Assembly (NCBI GenBank): GCA_900708905.1 | Contig: CAADRB010000021.1 | Span: 1,656,170-1,720,169, forward strand | Reading direction: 5' to 3' | Origin: Hymenolepis diminuta | Taxonomy: Eukaryota; Platyhelminthes; Cestoda; Cyclophyllidea; Hymenolepididae | DNA length: 64,000 bases | Part shown: positions 1-11,846 of the stretch, piece by piece | Numbering within the stretch: the stretch's first letter is position 1 | How the letters are laid out: each line of letters starts with the position of its first letter | Position numbers and translations under genes: made by a program | The notes under the pieces: generated by a model | Told to the model about the DNA's origin: nothing | The model's input: the letters and a program-made list of their open reading frames with translations, nothing else | Database searches by the model: none

Positions 1-151
1 AATGCGAAATGTGGATATCTGGGAAGCCGATGCATGTTGAGAGGAGATGAGCGTTGCAAGGAGTATGCAAAAAGCCGTGGAAAAGATCTAGAAATTGAAT
101 GTCCGCCTGATCAACCCGTCTGCAGAGCTCGTAGAGCTATTATACCCCCAG
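1..151 (+). CDS. Cysteine-rich exon, 5'-truncated, of a Kunitz-type secreted protein gene
   Basis: Read from base 1 the exon is open for 50 codons and ends at a CAG|GTAATT donor after one base of a codon. The peptide has five cysteines, at local residues 4, 11, 19, 34 and 41, many charged residues, and a C-P-P-D-Q-P-V-C motif. This looks like part of a disulfide-rich extracellular domain that I do not recognise. The exon ends in phase 1, which matches the phase needed by the Kunitz exon at 2464, so I infer one gene, although a further exon could lie between them. The upstream part, including any signal peptide, lies outside the window. The different-frame ORF that reads on through the donor from 95 is probably spurious. 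Confidence 0.55.
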
Positions 152-2463
152 GTAATTCAAATAAGTAATGAAGTATCAAACAATATGCATATGACGGTAA
201 TAGGCAAATCTTGTGAGGTTTTTGAGTTTATAAAAGAATTCTTCGATTATATAAAGTACGGAGTTCTGTTTTCATTTTATGAAGGTTCGTTTTTTCTTAT
301 CCAAAAATATAATAAGTTCGGTCTTGAAGATTACATTACATTACATTTTTCGGTTGATCCGGAATTTTGTAAATAGATATACGTGGTGCATAAGGCATCT
401 GAAGACACCTTACGCACTTTTAGCAAGACAGAGAATGAAGTTGTTAATGGTTGAAACCTATAATTTCTTTTAAGCAAATAAATAAACATAATCTAGGTTT
501 TATTTTATATATCCTCCTCCGGCTTCTATCACCCGCTCAATTGAAGTTTGAAAGTGACTGCAAGCTTTGATCAGATTAGGTGGTCTTTAGTGATGTTCTT
601 TGCTCGGGTTATTGCTTCCATTAGAGAGGAGGATCCGGTGTTATGAGGATGTTTGTTAACATTCTTTTCAACCGCGCCCCACCCCGCTCCGCTTCACACG
701 TAATGATCCAAAGGAATAGTAGTTAGAACACTCCTGTTCTTGTGAGTGCTTCAACTTGTTAAAGAGTTCTAGTGCACGCAATACACGATTCTCTTGAGTT
801 GTTTTTGTCCACATAAACTGACATTGCCTAAGAACGTATGAGATTTGTATCCGAGGTATTGATGAGCAACACTCTTTATTCTTTCATCAGACACTTGAAG
901 GTGTTTAGCAAGAAGTCACACATTGACTTCCCGAAATTTTCGTCCATCATGCCATGCCGTACCATTCCATGCCCTCTTCTGACAAATCCAGGTGTTCTGA
1001 GTGAGTCAGCAGAGAGTTGACAGTACTGTTTTCTCTTGCTCATGACGACCAATTCATCTTCATTGTTTTCATTCAGCTCCTTTCTAAATTTCAAAGCGAA
1101 AGATGTGCTGTGTTTCGCTGTTTTAGACACTATTACAGCGTGTCTCTTCATGTCATTATTTATAGTAGTATCCGCCATGAGATCTTCTGGCATAAAATTA
1201 TATTAGTTATTATCAGGTTAGTTTTGATTATAAAAACATAAATGGCCTCAGATACCTTACTCACCCCGTATTAATTATTCATTCCTCAAAATATATCCAA
1301 AAATTTAGCAGTAAGATTTACTAAGTAATGAAAAATTGAGACTTATCGATGTAGGACTGTGATATCATACTAACTAATCTGTTTATTCAAAGATCTTGGG
1401 CAAATGACGGGGATTTTCAAATTATTTCCTATCCCAACTTGTAGAGTAAGAGAATGCCGCGAATTCTTTTTTTGGCAATGAAAAGTCGAGTCAAAAGCTT
1501 AGTTATTGAATGGTTAAAACGTGTGGTAAATACAGAAATCACATTTAGAATATGATAAATATTCTAGAATGTACGACAGTGAAATACTTAGGGCTAATAT
1601 TACTGTTCTAAATAGCCATTCTCGCTCAAATAAATTTATTTTCTCTTTACTCTCAACTTCTTTTTAAACAATGCTGACACACGGTGCATGCAAATAATTC
1701 CTAATAAAACTCGTATAATTTTTGGATATGAAGTGGAAAGTAACTACGTTGTTGCCTAGCCTATATTTCTAGAATAATTCAAGAAACTTGTATGGCCGAA
1801 CAAATCGTAATTTGTTGACTGATGGATTACCGGAAGTTGTTGAACGCTGTTACCCATGTACAATTGGTATTGCCTTTAAATGAACACTGACAGATGGAAA
1901 TAATTTCCGGAAGTCGATAATTTCTCAGTACTCGAGGTTGATGACTCTCTGTATGTGGAGTCATCATCAAGTGATGATAGTCTACATAGAGAGGATGATT
2001 CAGTCCGTAAACACTCGCCTGTGGCTTCATTTGTGACTCAATTACGGAACCTGTGACCATAGGTTTTGTGTGACAGGGTACTTTCACTATCTTGTTGTCT
2101 AGTGACAATCGTAAGAAGTTATAAGGCTGATAGCTCTGCCAATACTCTTCAGTTAGCTATCAATTATCCTCTTTCAACAACTTCATAGTGTGTCCATGCC
2201 TCGACAGGTTCTTAAACACATAGGACTCTAAAGATATTTAAACAACAACTACTTTCCATTCACTCGTTAGAGGGAATATGACAAATCTATAGTCTGAGAA
2301 TCTCTCTCTAGTATAAGTGTATTAATACTTTCAGTTGAGAAATTCCACAATGATTTGCCCTTCCAAATTAACTTTAGCGGTGAGCCGGTTAATAAACAAA
2401 TACATTTAGTAAACTTTGTGTAATTTTAAAACTTTTTTTGAAGAATCTGCGTTTCTTCTGTAG
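152..2463 (+). other. Intron of the Kunitz gene
   Basis: It is bounded by a GTAATT donor and a pyrimidine-rich acceptor ending in TTCTGTAG. It contains the mariner remnant described separately. The rest (about 1210-2463) shows no coding or repeat signal I can name, apart from a 7-bp-stem hairpin at 1940-1965 (GATGACT paired with AGTCATC). Confidence 0.5.
505..1210 (-). mobile_element. Mariner-like (IS630/Tc1/mariner) transposase remnant, internally deleted
   Basis: On the minus strand, 1193 down to about 876 resembles the N-terminal DNA-binding half of mariner-type transposases (segments such as SADSLRTP and MMDENFGKSM). The similarity continues in shifted frames to about 735 (AHQYLGYKS, NKLKHSQEQ). 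It then jumps to the characteristic C-terminus (NKHPHNT, SLMEAI, IERVIEAGGGYI) at about 660-509. The middle, which would carry the DDE catalytic core, is missing, and there are several frameshifts and stops, so the copy is dead. It lies inside an intron of the Kunitz gene in the opposite orientation. I could not define its terminal inverted repeats. Family recognition is from memory of conserved motifs. Confidence 0.75.
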
Positions 2464-2660
2464 AATACGACACGTCGATGGTACCGAGAGAGTGTAAAGA
2501 GGGAGTTGATGCCGGTGGATGCTTAGTAAAGAACCCTCTGATCCGTTATTACTACGACGAGCGCTCGAATACCTGTCGTGCCTTCTACTTTCATGGTTGT
2601 GGAGGTAACAACAATCGATTCGAGAGTATGCAGGAATGCATGAATCACTGTGCTCTATAA
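2464..2660 (+). CDS. Kunitz-domain (BPTI-like) terminal exon
   Basis: The exon follows a good acceptor and encodes one complete Kunitz domain before a TAA stop. The six cysteines are spaced C-x8-C-x17-C-x7-C-x12-C-x3-C. The core motifs are recognisable: IRYYYD, CRAFYFHGC and GNNNRF. Kunitz domains are usually extracellular serine-protease inhibitors; some instead block channels. In the classical inhibitor the spacing between cysteines 2 and 3 is 15 residues; here it is 17, with the two extra residues in the protease-binding loop, and the P1 position right after cysteine 2 is Leu. Protease inhibition is therefore uncertain. The ATG at 2478 lies inside the exon, in frame with the phase-1 junction from the upstream cysteine-rich exon. 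I take it as internal, because a start there would leave no signal peptide. Confidence 0.85.
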
Positions 2661-3399
2661 GTCTGCTCTCTCCCCGTCTCTCATTACTATTTCTAACTTC
2701 TATATCCATTCAATAACTCATTTACACTGATCGCTTTTCTTATTCGGATGAGAAATTATTTAATCAAATTAATTCTTAATATCGTTGTTATTTCATTAAC
2801 TCCTTTTAGTTCTCTTTAAACGAAACATTAAAGTTTTTCTTGTATGCATCAATTTTCTGTAAGTAAGAAATATATTTCGGATTGGTTATCGGTGATCAAA
2901 CCCATTAGAAACCGACCTTGCATCTAATTAATTCAATTATATTAACTTGTTACATTTAATGCTTATTGGTATTAGCTGCCAACTATAAGAAAATTACCGA
3001 AATAGTTTCAAGATTAATAAATTCTCTTATTTAAAGTTGTCACTAAACAGAGAGAAATTTCAATTTAAGGAAGTAAAGTGGGACTGTACTAAAGTGGCCA
3101 GAAAAACTCTAATTTATGGAATATATACATATACGAGAGCAAGGAGTCTTTTCCAACATCCACTGAGTTTCTTGAAAATTAATTGCTTGAGACTAGTAGG
3201 CTCCTGGTGCATTTCTAAGTGCATTCCTAGCGCGAATCTCCTTAATGTTACTTTGCAGTCGAATTTTAAAATCTCTTGATAGACAGGGTTAGCGTCTGAG
3301 AAGGAGCGTATTTAAGTCCCTCTTTAACACTAATTTTATTATTATTATTATTAATACTGACAGCAATACAATACAAAAATTTACAATTTTGTGGAAAGC

Positions 3400-3695
3400 A
3401 AATTGTAGTAACGTTGAGAGGGACTATCGAGGTCACATCGATCGAATAGATAGAATGAGTTCAGCCACTCATGTCGCCAGATCAGTTATATTTATTAATA
3501 AGTAAATTAGGTTTACATACAAGGCATTTCTTCGTTGAACGTCAGCCATATCTTGTTTTCGGTGTCTCGGCGTGATGATGGACACCCGTTTAAGTATCTA
3601 TGTACAAACACACAGCGGGACCGCCTGTAGTGGAGATCTTATCGTCAGTCAATCATTTCTAATCGCTAGGTGATTATAGACATCCGCTGGCTACA
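3400..3695 (-). repeat. Repeat A, copy 1 (LTR-like)
   Basis: Reverse-complemented, this segment matches 50170-50500 over about 300 bases. Both share GCCAGC.GATGTCTAT, a block around GGCGGTCCCGC, an AATAAA hexamer and a CCTCTCAACGTTA end. The shared polyadenylation hexamer is compatible with a solo LTR, but I cannot define TG...CA ends. Confidence 0.6.
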
Positions 3696-4075
3696 GCAAA
3701 AATGAAATTGATTAACAGAAGGTTCAACAAATAATAAAGAGGAGAATATCGAAAAGATGCTGAAAGTAACGTCAAGGTACAAGAGAATCTTACTTCATTT
3801 AATTTTTGGGTTGGGAGTGCACAATACTTACTAACTGAGCAGTTTCCGTTCCAAAACACAAATTTCACGATCCCTTTCCTGGACTGCAGGAAATGTTTGT
3901 CAACAATGTCAAGTAGTTATTGACCGTTATTTTCAATTCATGATAATCAGTCTTGCCAATCCAGTTCTTTTTTCTTTAAATTGTTGAGAATGCAGAACGA
4001 TTTTACATGAAACTCGTCAGCTTAAAATTTTAACGCGATGGGGATGAGACTGGTAAAATTTTAAGTTAACAGAAT
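3690..4075 (-). repeat. Repeat B, copy 1 (inverted)
   Basis: Its reverse complement aligns with the + strand at 4150-4575 and with 27365-27745 reversed. Shared blocks include the TCCAGG...GGATC.TGAAATTTG segment, a TACCTTGACGTT block and TTCTGTTAATCAAT. It faces copy 2 across a short spacer and abuts repeat A on its left. Confidence 0.6.
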
Positions 4076-4149
4076 AAAATGTACAGAAATCAATAATCGG
4101 TTTGGTATCAAATGCGTGAAATTTAATTGATTGTGGTAAAAATTTAATT

Positions 4150-4575
4150 TTATAAGGAATGACTGATGAGAAATACTACTGCTACTTACTATTGAAACAA
4201 AATGTCATGTTAAGACTGTAAGCTACCGAATATCATCTAAGATAATCTTGCCTTTTCAAACATTAGAAGAAAAATTATGAATCGAAGTGGCAAGGCCGAC
4301 CGTCGTGATTAGAAACTGATCAATTAGTATTTGGTACAATCCAGGGGACGGATCATGAAATTTGAATGAAATAGTGTACAACTCGAATCCAAATGTCAAA
4401 TGAAGTAGGACTTTTTGATACCTTGACGTTGCTCTCTTTATCTTTATTGATCCCCTTCCCTTTACCAGTTGTTACAATTTCTGTTAATCAATGTCAGTTG
4501 CTTCCCATAATTAATATTTGTAAGGTTTTTTTCCTTATTACTGCGATTTATAATAATAATAATAGCGTACATTAA
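4150..4575 (+). repeat. Repeat B, copy 2
   Basis: It shares with the copies at 19980 and 27365 an AAGACTGTAAGCT-like start, a conserved GAAGTGGCAAG block and a TCCAGGG.A block. With the 27365 copy it also shares a terminal ATAATAATAATAGCGTA tail. Small ORFs inside it are not conserved between copies, so I treat it as non-coding. Confidence 0.6.
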
Positions 4576-7464
4576 CTATTTCTGGTCCCAATTAGGATAA
4601 ATGCATATTTGGAAGATAAACCTCTAATATCAGGTATTTTTAGAAGACTTTGAATTTATGTAATCCAGTTTACTTTCCATAGTTTTGTGAAGGAAGTTCT
4701 ATTATATCGTTATGGTTTTAGTAAATTTAGTTTATAGCGCTATAATCTATCTACCACTAAATGTCACTTGGTTACAGTTAACTCGGACCCGGAGAGAGAA
4801 TTAAGACAGAATGAAAAAAAATCCAAGATATTTTATTAACATAACAGAGGCTATATATCAGCTAGACTGATCGCAGTTTATGTCCCGCATAACTATCAAA
4901 CTGTCAGGAGTGGTATGGACTCGCAAATTCTTTAAGATGATGGGTGATCTAAATGCAACTTATAAAGACTGATAATCCCAAGATGGAACATATTTACAGA
5001 TTTGTTGTGTTGGCCTCCTATCATATATCATTTCAGGCCTTCGATAGTGGCTATGATTTGTAAATCAAATTCAACCTCAAAGAGGCCCCTATTTACAGTA
5101 CAAAAAAATATCATAATATTTATTACTACTGTTTTTAATCGCTTTAAATATGAACTTTGAGGTTTCTCTGAGGTCAAAAATAAGACACAGGATTTTCATT
5201 GACCCCCGTAAATTGATAGACTTTTCATCACAAAATAAAAAGTAGAAAAGTATATTATCGCTCCTTCTTCTTGAAGGCGCCATACAGCCCAAAGTTTTAT
5301 TTTCAAGGATGATATTTATAGGATAGTGTTTAGAAATGGGAAAAATCATCAGCCCAATTTAAGATCATTTAACAGTGAAGCTCAATATCGTTTCATTATT
5401 TTTGCAGTTGACTATAATATATAATTAGAAAGTATTAAACAGGGTCAGATACGCAATTACAAGCATGGGTAAAGAATCAATATCTGACTACAGACAGGAT
5501 AGAGATCAAAGGGTCATGGAAGATGATATAAACTGTGCTATCTGTAAAAAATCTTTCCCTGAATTGGAATAGGTCTCCTCAGCACATACTGACATAGACA
5601 CAAAAGTATTCCATTAAGAATGGCTGAACAATACTACGAAAATATATGTATTATTACAATAATAATAACAATATTATCTTATTATGCATTTTTCCAATTC
5701 TCGTATACGCGTTATAGGCATTTACCTCCTGTAACGATCTACTAGCCGATATCCCAAGTTCAGGAGAGTGGAGATAATACTTATCGCTGTTATAGGAAAA
5801 ATTTATTACAGTTCATATAATTATGAAAATGCATAGCACATATAAAGATCCAGTTGGTTTATAAAACAATATGAAGCATAGGAATTATTCAATACATTTG
5901 AAAGTAAACATCATTAAAATGTTAATTTCGTCAATTAGTATATTTAATAATTTTTCATAATTATGCATTCTCTTTGGCACTTTATTTGCTTAAAAATTCA
6001 ATCATTGAATCCTTAAGGTACTGCAGCAGGACTAAAAGCATTTATCTTGTGATAACTTTCCGATTTGTGATAACGCAGATCGGAGTGATAGGTCTTTTTC
6101 CCTTACCGTTTTAAAGGTTATGCTAGTTCTAACCAATTTCGTTGTGTCAGTATAAGGAGATTAATGAACTGCTCATGGGCAAAAGCCGCAGCATATTAAT
6201 CGAAATGTTAATTCCCAAGAGAGGTTAGGCTTAAAAGTTGCTTGCAGGCAAATGCTTGTACTTGTGACGTTCAGTTGTCCTTATCTAATGCCACAATTAG
6301 TCGGGAAGAAGCCTTGTAGCCCAAACGACGGTTTTTGGCTATTGAGAAAACCAATGTACTTATGTGGAAATGGATTTGTGATGAATAATTAACTGACGGG
6401 TTGACCAATATCGAAAGTGGCAGGTTCATCGCTATAGCCCAGTTATCCTCTTTATTTTCATTTTCCAAGATACATGGAAAAATTATTTATATTACAACGG
6501 GGCCAAGCAGTTAAATTCCTCAAAATCTAACCTCTTTGTGCTATAAACTTGATTTTCTAACGCAAGTATTTTAGAGATTACTGAAGAAAATAAGCTGCGA
6601 CAGATTATTGTCGAAGTGGTGGATTCATTTGAATTTAAACACCTCTAAGGAAAGATAAACACGAAAGGTATATTGATAATGCCATAATGATAGCGAGTTC
6701 TGCTACGCCAAAATCTTATGAATGAATATGATCTGCTAACTTGACCATCCGAAGAAAAACATGTATTACAATGGTATGGCTTAGCATATAAAATGATCCT
6801 CGACATTGCTAATATGAGTTTGGTCAGCAGTCTAGGAGAAAATTCATGAAATTTGAATATCAGAACATCAAATAGGGAACAAGAAATTGCTTTCTGGACA
6901 AAAAATGATTAGCTAAATTCCATCATAAAACGATTAGGCTATAAAGTTCCCAATATTACATTTACTGTTGGGAAAGGAAAGTAAAATATAAAGAAGTTGT
7001 TATTGAAATGCAAATATTTCACTGCGGTTCTTCATTCATTAAACATTTAGGATACTTCAGACGTTAACTTCAACTGATTAATTTTCACTACGATTGGGAA
7101 ATAATAAAACTAATTTTTAATTTCGTGGGTTTGCAGTATCATTGCCACATATTTCACCAGCCGAATCTATTTTGTTTAATAACAGGAGAAAGCTTACATT
7201 TCAACTTGCTCAGGATTAAAATCAGATAGTAACTGCGTCATTCATATCTTCATTATTAGGCGAAATGCCGAGGCCCACAACCCTCTACCTAGATAAAATG
7301 GGGGTGCTGTCTCGAGATCCTGCCCTTATGTGAAGTGAATCTATTTAATGAATATTATACAACCCGAATGTAAGTATCTAATGCTTTCCTCTCCCATTCA
7401 CCTCTTACTGATATTCCCAAGCCCGTTCGGGAAAGCGTCACAAAAGCTTATCTAGGGAAGAGGG

Positions 7465-7615
7465 ATGCTATCCAACACCCACTCTTATGAAAAACTCACG
7501 TTTTGCACCCGATTTGTGAACCAGAATTAATCGGAGCGGTTGATCACCGGAAGGCATTGACTTCTGACTTGGCAGACATGTACGTCGACCGCTGTGCTAC
7601 CGGTGCACGCCACTT
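7465..7615 (-). repeat. SINE-like copy S1
   Basis: Reverse complement: a tRNA-like head (AGCACAGCGGTCGACGTACA, then GTCTGCCAAGTCAGAAGTCA), followed by the family body with a TTAATTCTGG block and GAGTTTTTCATAAGAGTGG. Confidence 0.6.
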
Positions 7616-10600
7616 AATGTACTATTTCCTGTTACTCGAGTTCAGTTGCTTTTCATAATAATAAAACGTTAGGTTTTCTTGTTGCCATTATTTATAATAT
7701 ACCACAATCCGAGTTGTGTTAAACGAAATATAACGTGTACTTTCGGAGTTATAATGTTAACGGCTTCAGCGTGATGTTGCCCAACTTTCAACGTAATAAA
7801 GAGGGACTTGCTTTATTAAGCCTTATTTTAAAACAAACGAGGGCACAGGGAATAAAACTATTTCAACAAGGTTGTCACTTTATTTGCCACAGTGTACTGT
7901 TAACTTATTTTGATGACCCAGTTGTTGGGATAACCAAATAATTAATATTGCCTCGGTGGTTGGAATACATAAAGGTCAAAGTCTTGCAGAAACAGATACA
8001 TAAACAGCTAAAAATAAATAAGCCACCACTGAGGTATAAGATTGATATTTAATAAAATGAATGAATAAAGAAATGTAATACTGAAAGTCTTTATTTAAAT
8101 TTTCTTATTTATCCTTTCAATAAATCTTCATAAAACTGCAATGCTCTGATAGATTTTTACGGTAGGTTCCTTGTGTCACCTAGATATTCTCGACTAGTAG
8201 AAGAGATGCATTTATGGAGATGGCATGAACAATCACTCAACTGAATCAAGTGATCACAAATGTCAGCAAAAGTGTCAATTCAAGATAAAAAAGCACTGAA
8301 ATACTATCTATTTAGCAAAAGATAGTATGACTTATTACTAATGCTGTCTACTTATTCTGATGAATTCAGTAGTAAGACACTTTACTCTCTGTTCCTATCT
8401 AGTCTCTTCCATTCTTCTTACTTTGGCACTTTCTCGGGGTTAAAGTGTCAAAGCATGCTTTTTAACATAACAGTAAAAAATTCGATTTAACTATACAGGT
8501 AACACTGGAGGTTGGCAAAGCAATGTTAACGTATTTCTTGAGCATTAACATGCTTGTGGTGAGAAAGGCCCGAACGCACCTACACAACGCATAATGTAGT
8601 TCCCAGGTCTTAACGTCTCATAAACATTTGCACATACGCTTGCAGGCAGCCAAATATGGGAAGTAATCGCACTGGACCTTATTGCACTCATTTAATCCAC
8701 CACTGGGAAATGAACATTTTCTGTTTTGATAAAGTAAAAACATAATGGTCTTATTGTATTATATCAAAAGAAAAGGAAATAAATTGAGTATTTCCAGGGT
8801 CACTGTTGTTGGGGTCTTCTCCTAACTTGGATGTCCATAGTATTGAGCTGCTAACCATAACACCTGAGAAAACTGAACTTCATCCCAAAATCGCAAAATT
8901 ACCACCTCCATTTACCTAACGTTAGGTATGGACCTTTGTTTTTTTTACGGATGACCTACCTAGATTGAAGTCAGACAAGGTGTCTAATAAAATGGTTAAG
9001 GTAATATGTCTATTTAGAAGACAATAAAGAGGAATTTGCGACTAAAGGGGTCATCGTCGAATTGGTGATCTGTATCACCAGTGGTCTATTGTTATTAAAA
9101 AAATTCACAAAATTTTGGAGTTGTAAATAGTTAGTTTCCTCGAAAATGTTAAACAGAAGCGCTTTTCCTCTGGTTAAAATGCTACCATTGGACTTCGCAG
9201 TTAATGAAGTTTAGAGATCTTCACTGTTCCAAAATCATCTCAACTAATATCAATTAGCTGGTATTGGCTATTACAGAGACAAATTTACCAATCTAGTTAG
9301 ACCAGTCGACAAATTCAGTCTATTAGTCGATAAACTATGAACATCACGGATGTGACCTCATTCAGTAATCACGAAATCAAATCATTAGAACTTGGTGCAG
9401 TGATCCATACCTGTTAAGCAAAATGGTGAGCAATCAGCTAGAACTATAGTTCAAATCAAGTAATGTACATTTTATGCCCCGAATTTTTTCTCTACATTTT
9501 TGAACTATTTCACTGTTACTGTGTTTAGTTGCTTTCTCTCGATTACACGATTCAATTTTTATTTATCGCTCCAAGCCATAATGGGCTTCCTCCGCATTCC
9601 AAAATTACGTCAATAAATATGAAATAAAGGGCATGGGAGCCCCTATTTCATATATCAAGAATTTTCGGCATTACGATGACACGTTTTCATAGTTGAATCA
9701 ATACGTAAAAATTAAACTATGTATATCTGCTTGAGAATTACTTTTTTTCGAATTAAGCGCCTACTACAAATAAGGTGAATATGTAAAGTTCATTCCAGTA
9801 GTATGCTTTTCGCCCCTGCCAAATGACAGATTCGAAATACTATTATGAACACACTTGCATTAAATGATCACTGGTTCGAGAAATATCAGACAGTCTTCTT
9901 TTTCTTGAAATGAATATATATGAAAATGAGTGCATGATCAGTCTATAAATATTTTAAACTGCATTCGGCAGTATAATTTGTAACAAATTTTCAAAATTTT
10001 CCATGTGAAAATGCACAATTTCACTCCACAATTACCAATATTGATGGGCCAAAAATTGAGAATTAATTTTGAATACATCTTTATAGCTCTGTGTTTAGTG
10101 TAACTAGTTTTATCCCACCACAGTCGGTGACCCTCCAGTCTCATTTTACAACAATCTTATTGGAATATCGTAGGACTTAAGCTCAAAGTCCTAATTGATT
10201 CTTAACAAACGAAAATTTGAATGAAATTAAACTAAATCTCCTCTGGCATGCTTTCATCTTCATTGTGACGTTTGATTATGCATTTTATTTTAAATATAAT
10301 TAAATATGAAATTCAACATATGTAAATTCCGAAGGTAAACATAAATTAAAAGTCCTATTTTAATTACAGGATTTCGACTTTCTGAATATATTATTTTTTC
10401 AATTTGAATCTATTTATTTATTCGAATATAATTTTACGTGATCGAATCTCATCGAATTGCAAGATTTTAATGTATAACTGTCAAAAATAGAGACGTGCTT
10501 TTACAGTTAAATCAATCTGAACAAAACCGGTTGGTAAATGCAGGAAGAAAAGAGTAATCCCTCATAATTACAGGATCAAAAATTCGAAATCGTTCATTGT

Positions 10601-10645
10601 TTTGTTACTTATTTGTTACAGGAGCAATTTTTTCACGGTATTATT

Positions 10646-11770
10646 TCAAACATTGTGTTCATATACTCTATGGGAAGAAGGTATTTCATTCAGACCTGAA
10701 ACTGATCGACTTCGAAGTTTGGATTGAATGCCACCGGGAGCTTGTCTGATTGATCGCTTTTGATTTTGTGGACCCATTTTTCTGTTGTAGGGATGATGAA
10801 GGGCCTCCTGTCCCAGACGATATTGCAGAATTCGATTTTGAACTCGCTCCAGTTCTCTAGAAGTGAATATGGATGGAAGGAGGCCCATCGATCGGCAACA
10901 GCTACAAGGACAATGATCTGGTGTTCCGAAAAGACTGGAATGATGTTCCTCCAGTTTCATTTTCTGCATAGGTTCACGAAGAGGATCTGCTGAAAGGGGT
11001 CTTCCTCGACTATTGCTCCGTCGGCTCTCTTTAGTGCTCTCATTTGATCTAGGTCTTTCTACATAACCTTTTCGAGCAGAATTGGGCGGACTGTTATTAT
11101 ACCTTCCATCAGCAGTTTTTGCCCGGCGCCTACGTGGAGGTGGAGCTCGTATATTTCCTGCTCGACAGGTCATTTCGGCAACACTTCGGACAAAATCAAG
11201 ACCCACAGCAAGGTTTGGTGCAAAGAAGACAAGAAGATCGACCGAGTTCTCATCACCATATCCTCGCCGAATGGCGATCACTAAGAGAGGTGGTCGAGGA
11301 AATCGTCGATATTTTAACAACCAAGCACTCAATTTCGAATCCAGTTCGTGGAGATTTGATTCAGGAATAGTGTATCGGGCATCGGAAGCTCTACGTAGAT
11401 AAGCATAACAAATTCCAGAATGTTTCTGAGAAGCCGATTGAACAACTTCAAAACAAAGACAGTCGCAGAGAACAATTCGTTCAACTTTATAAACATCTCT
11501 TTCATTAATAAGGGTTCCCTTAGCGTCGTAACGTCTGTAGCGCCAGCTTCGTACACTCAAACAGTCATCCTCGAGAGAGACCAATCTGGATTCGATAGGG
11601 TTCTGTATTTCCAATTTGTTAAAGGGGACATGATTTTCCAGAGCTTGTTTAAGATAGGCGATGTAGTATTCCACTAGCTGATGGTGAATAGCATCTGAAG
11701 TTGTATAGCCGAAATTGTGAGCAGTAAAACGACCCAAGTAAGTAAGAGCAAAGGTCCTTTCTGAGGACAT
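10646..11770 (-). CDS. Intronless gene, N-terminal PH/PTB-like domain, function unknown
   Basis: A single open frame of 374 codons starts at an ATG preceded in frame by a TAA four codons upstream. Residues about 5-200 look like a globular PH/PTB-fold domain: an opening FALTYLGRF strand, a central hydrophobic VERIVLCDCLCFEV strand, then PPLLVIAIRRG, SVDLLVFFAPN and a C-terminal helix (AVGLDFVRSVAEM). Residues about 205-374 are basic, serine- and arginine-rich and probably disordered. PH/PTB-like folds often bind phosphoinositides or peptides; no specific ligand is evident here. The strand pattern resembles that of the gene at 38284, also intronless and on this strand. There is no signal peptide or membrane segment. 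The long antisense ORFs across 11082-11402 are shadows. Confidence 0.75.
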   Translation of the reverse strand: MSSERTFALTYLGRFTAHNFGYTTSDAIHHQLVEYYIAYLKQALENHVPFNKLEIQNPIESRLVSLEDDCLSVRSWRYRRYDAKGTLINERDVYKVERIVLCDCLCFEVVQSASQKHSGICYAYLRRASDARYTIPESNLHELDSKLSAWLLKYRRFPRPPLLVIAIRRGYGDENSVDLLVFFAPNLAVGLDFVRSVAEMTCRAGNIRAPPPRRRRAKTADGRYNNSPPNSARKGYVERPRSNESTKESRRSNSRGRPLSADPLREPMQKMKLEEHHSSLFGTPDHCPCSCCRSMGLLPSIFTSRELERVQNRILQYRLGQEALHHPYNRKMGPQNQKRSIRQAPGGIQSKLRSRSVSGLNEIPSSHRVYEHNV

Positions 11771-11846
11771 GAGATGGGTTTAATGAAATGTCTTTTGCGT
11801 AAGATTGTGTGCTTTTAAAGAAGACGAGGGATTTGCACCATGGCAA

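Larger units (their letters stand above)
2661..10645. other. Intergenic, repeat-bearing, no gene recognised
   Basis: This is AT-rich sequence with only short ORFs and no domain I recognise. It holds a short ATT triplet run at about 3335-3354, one copy of repeat A, two facing copies of repeat B and one SINE-like copy near 7465-7620. The remaining stretches (4576-7460 and 7620-10645) show nothing I can support. A possible polyadenylation signal for the gene at 10646 lies at 10284-10289 on the minus strand. Confidence 0.5.

Noticed and set aside
95..376. + strand 93-codon ORF
   Set aside because: It reads through the donor at 151 in another frame, and has no recognised content beyond the exon.
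1940..1965. Hairpin GATGACT...AGTCATC as a regulatory RNA
   Set aside because: A 7-bp stem is short and expected by chance in a window of this size.
2389..2709. Minus-strand 106-codon ORF
   Set aside because: Antisense shadow of the Kunitz exon.
11082..11402. Overlapping + strand ORFs of 83-106 codons
   Set aside because: They are antisense to the 374-codon gene at 10646-11770, whose product has a coherent domain pattern; these do not.
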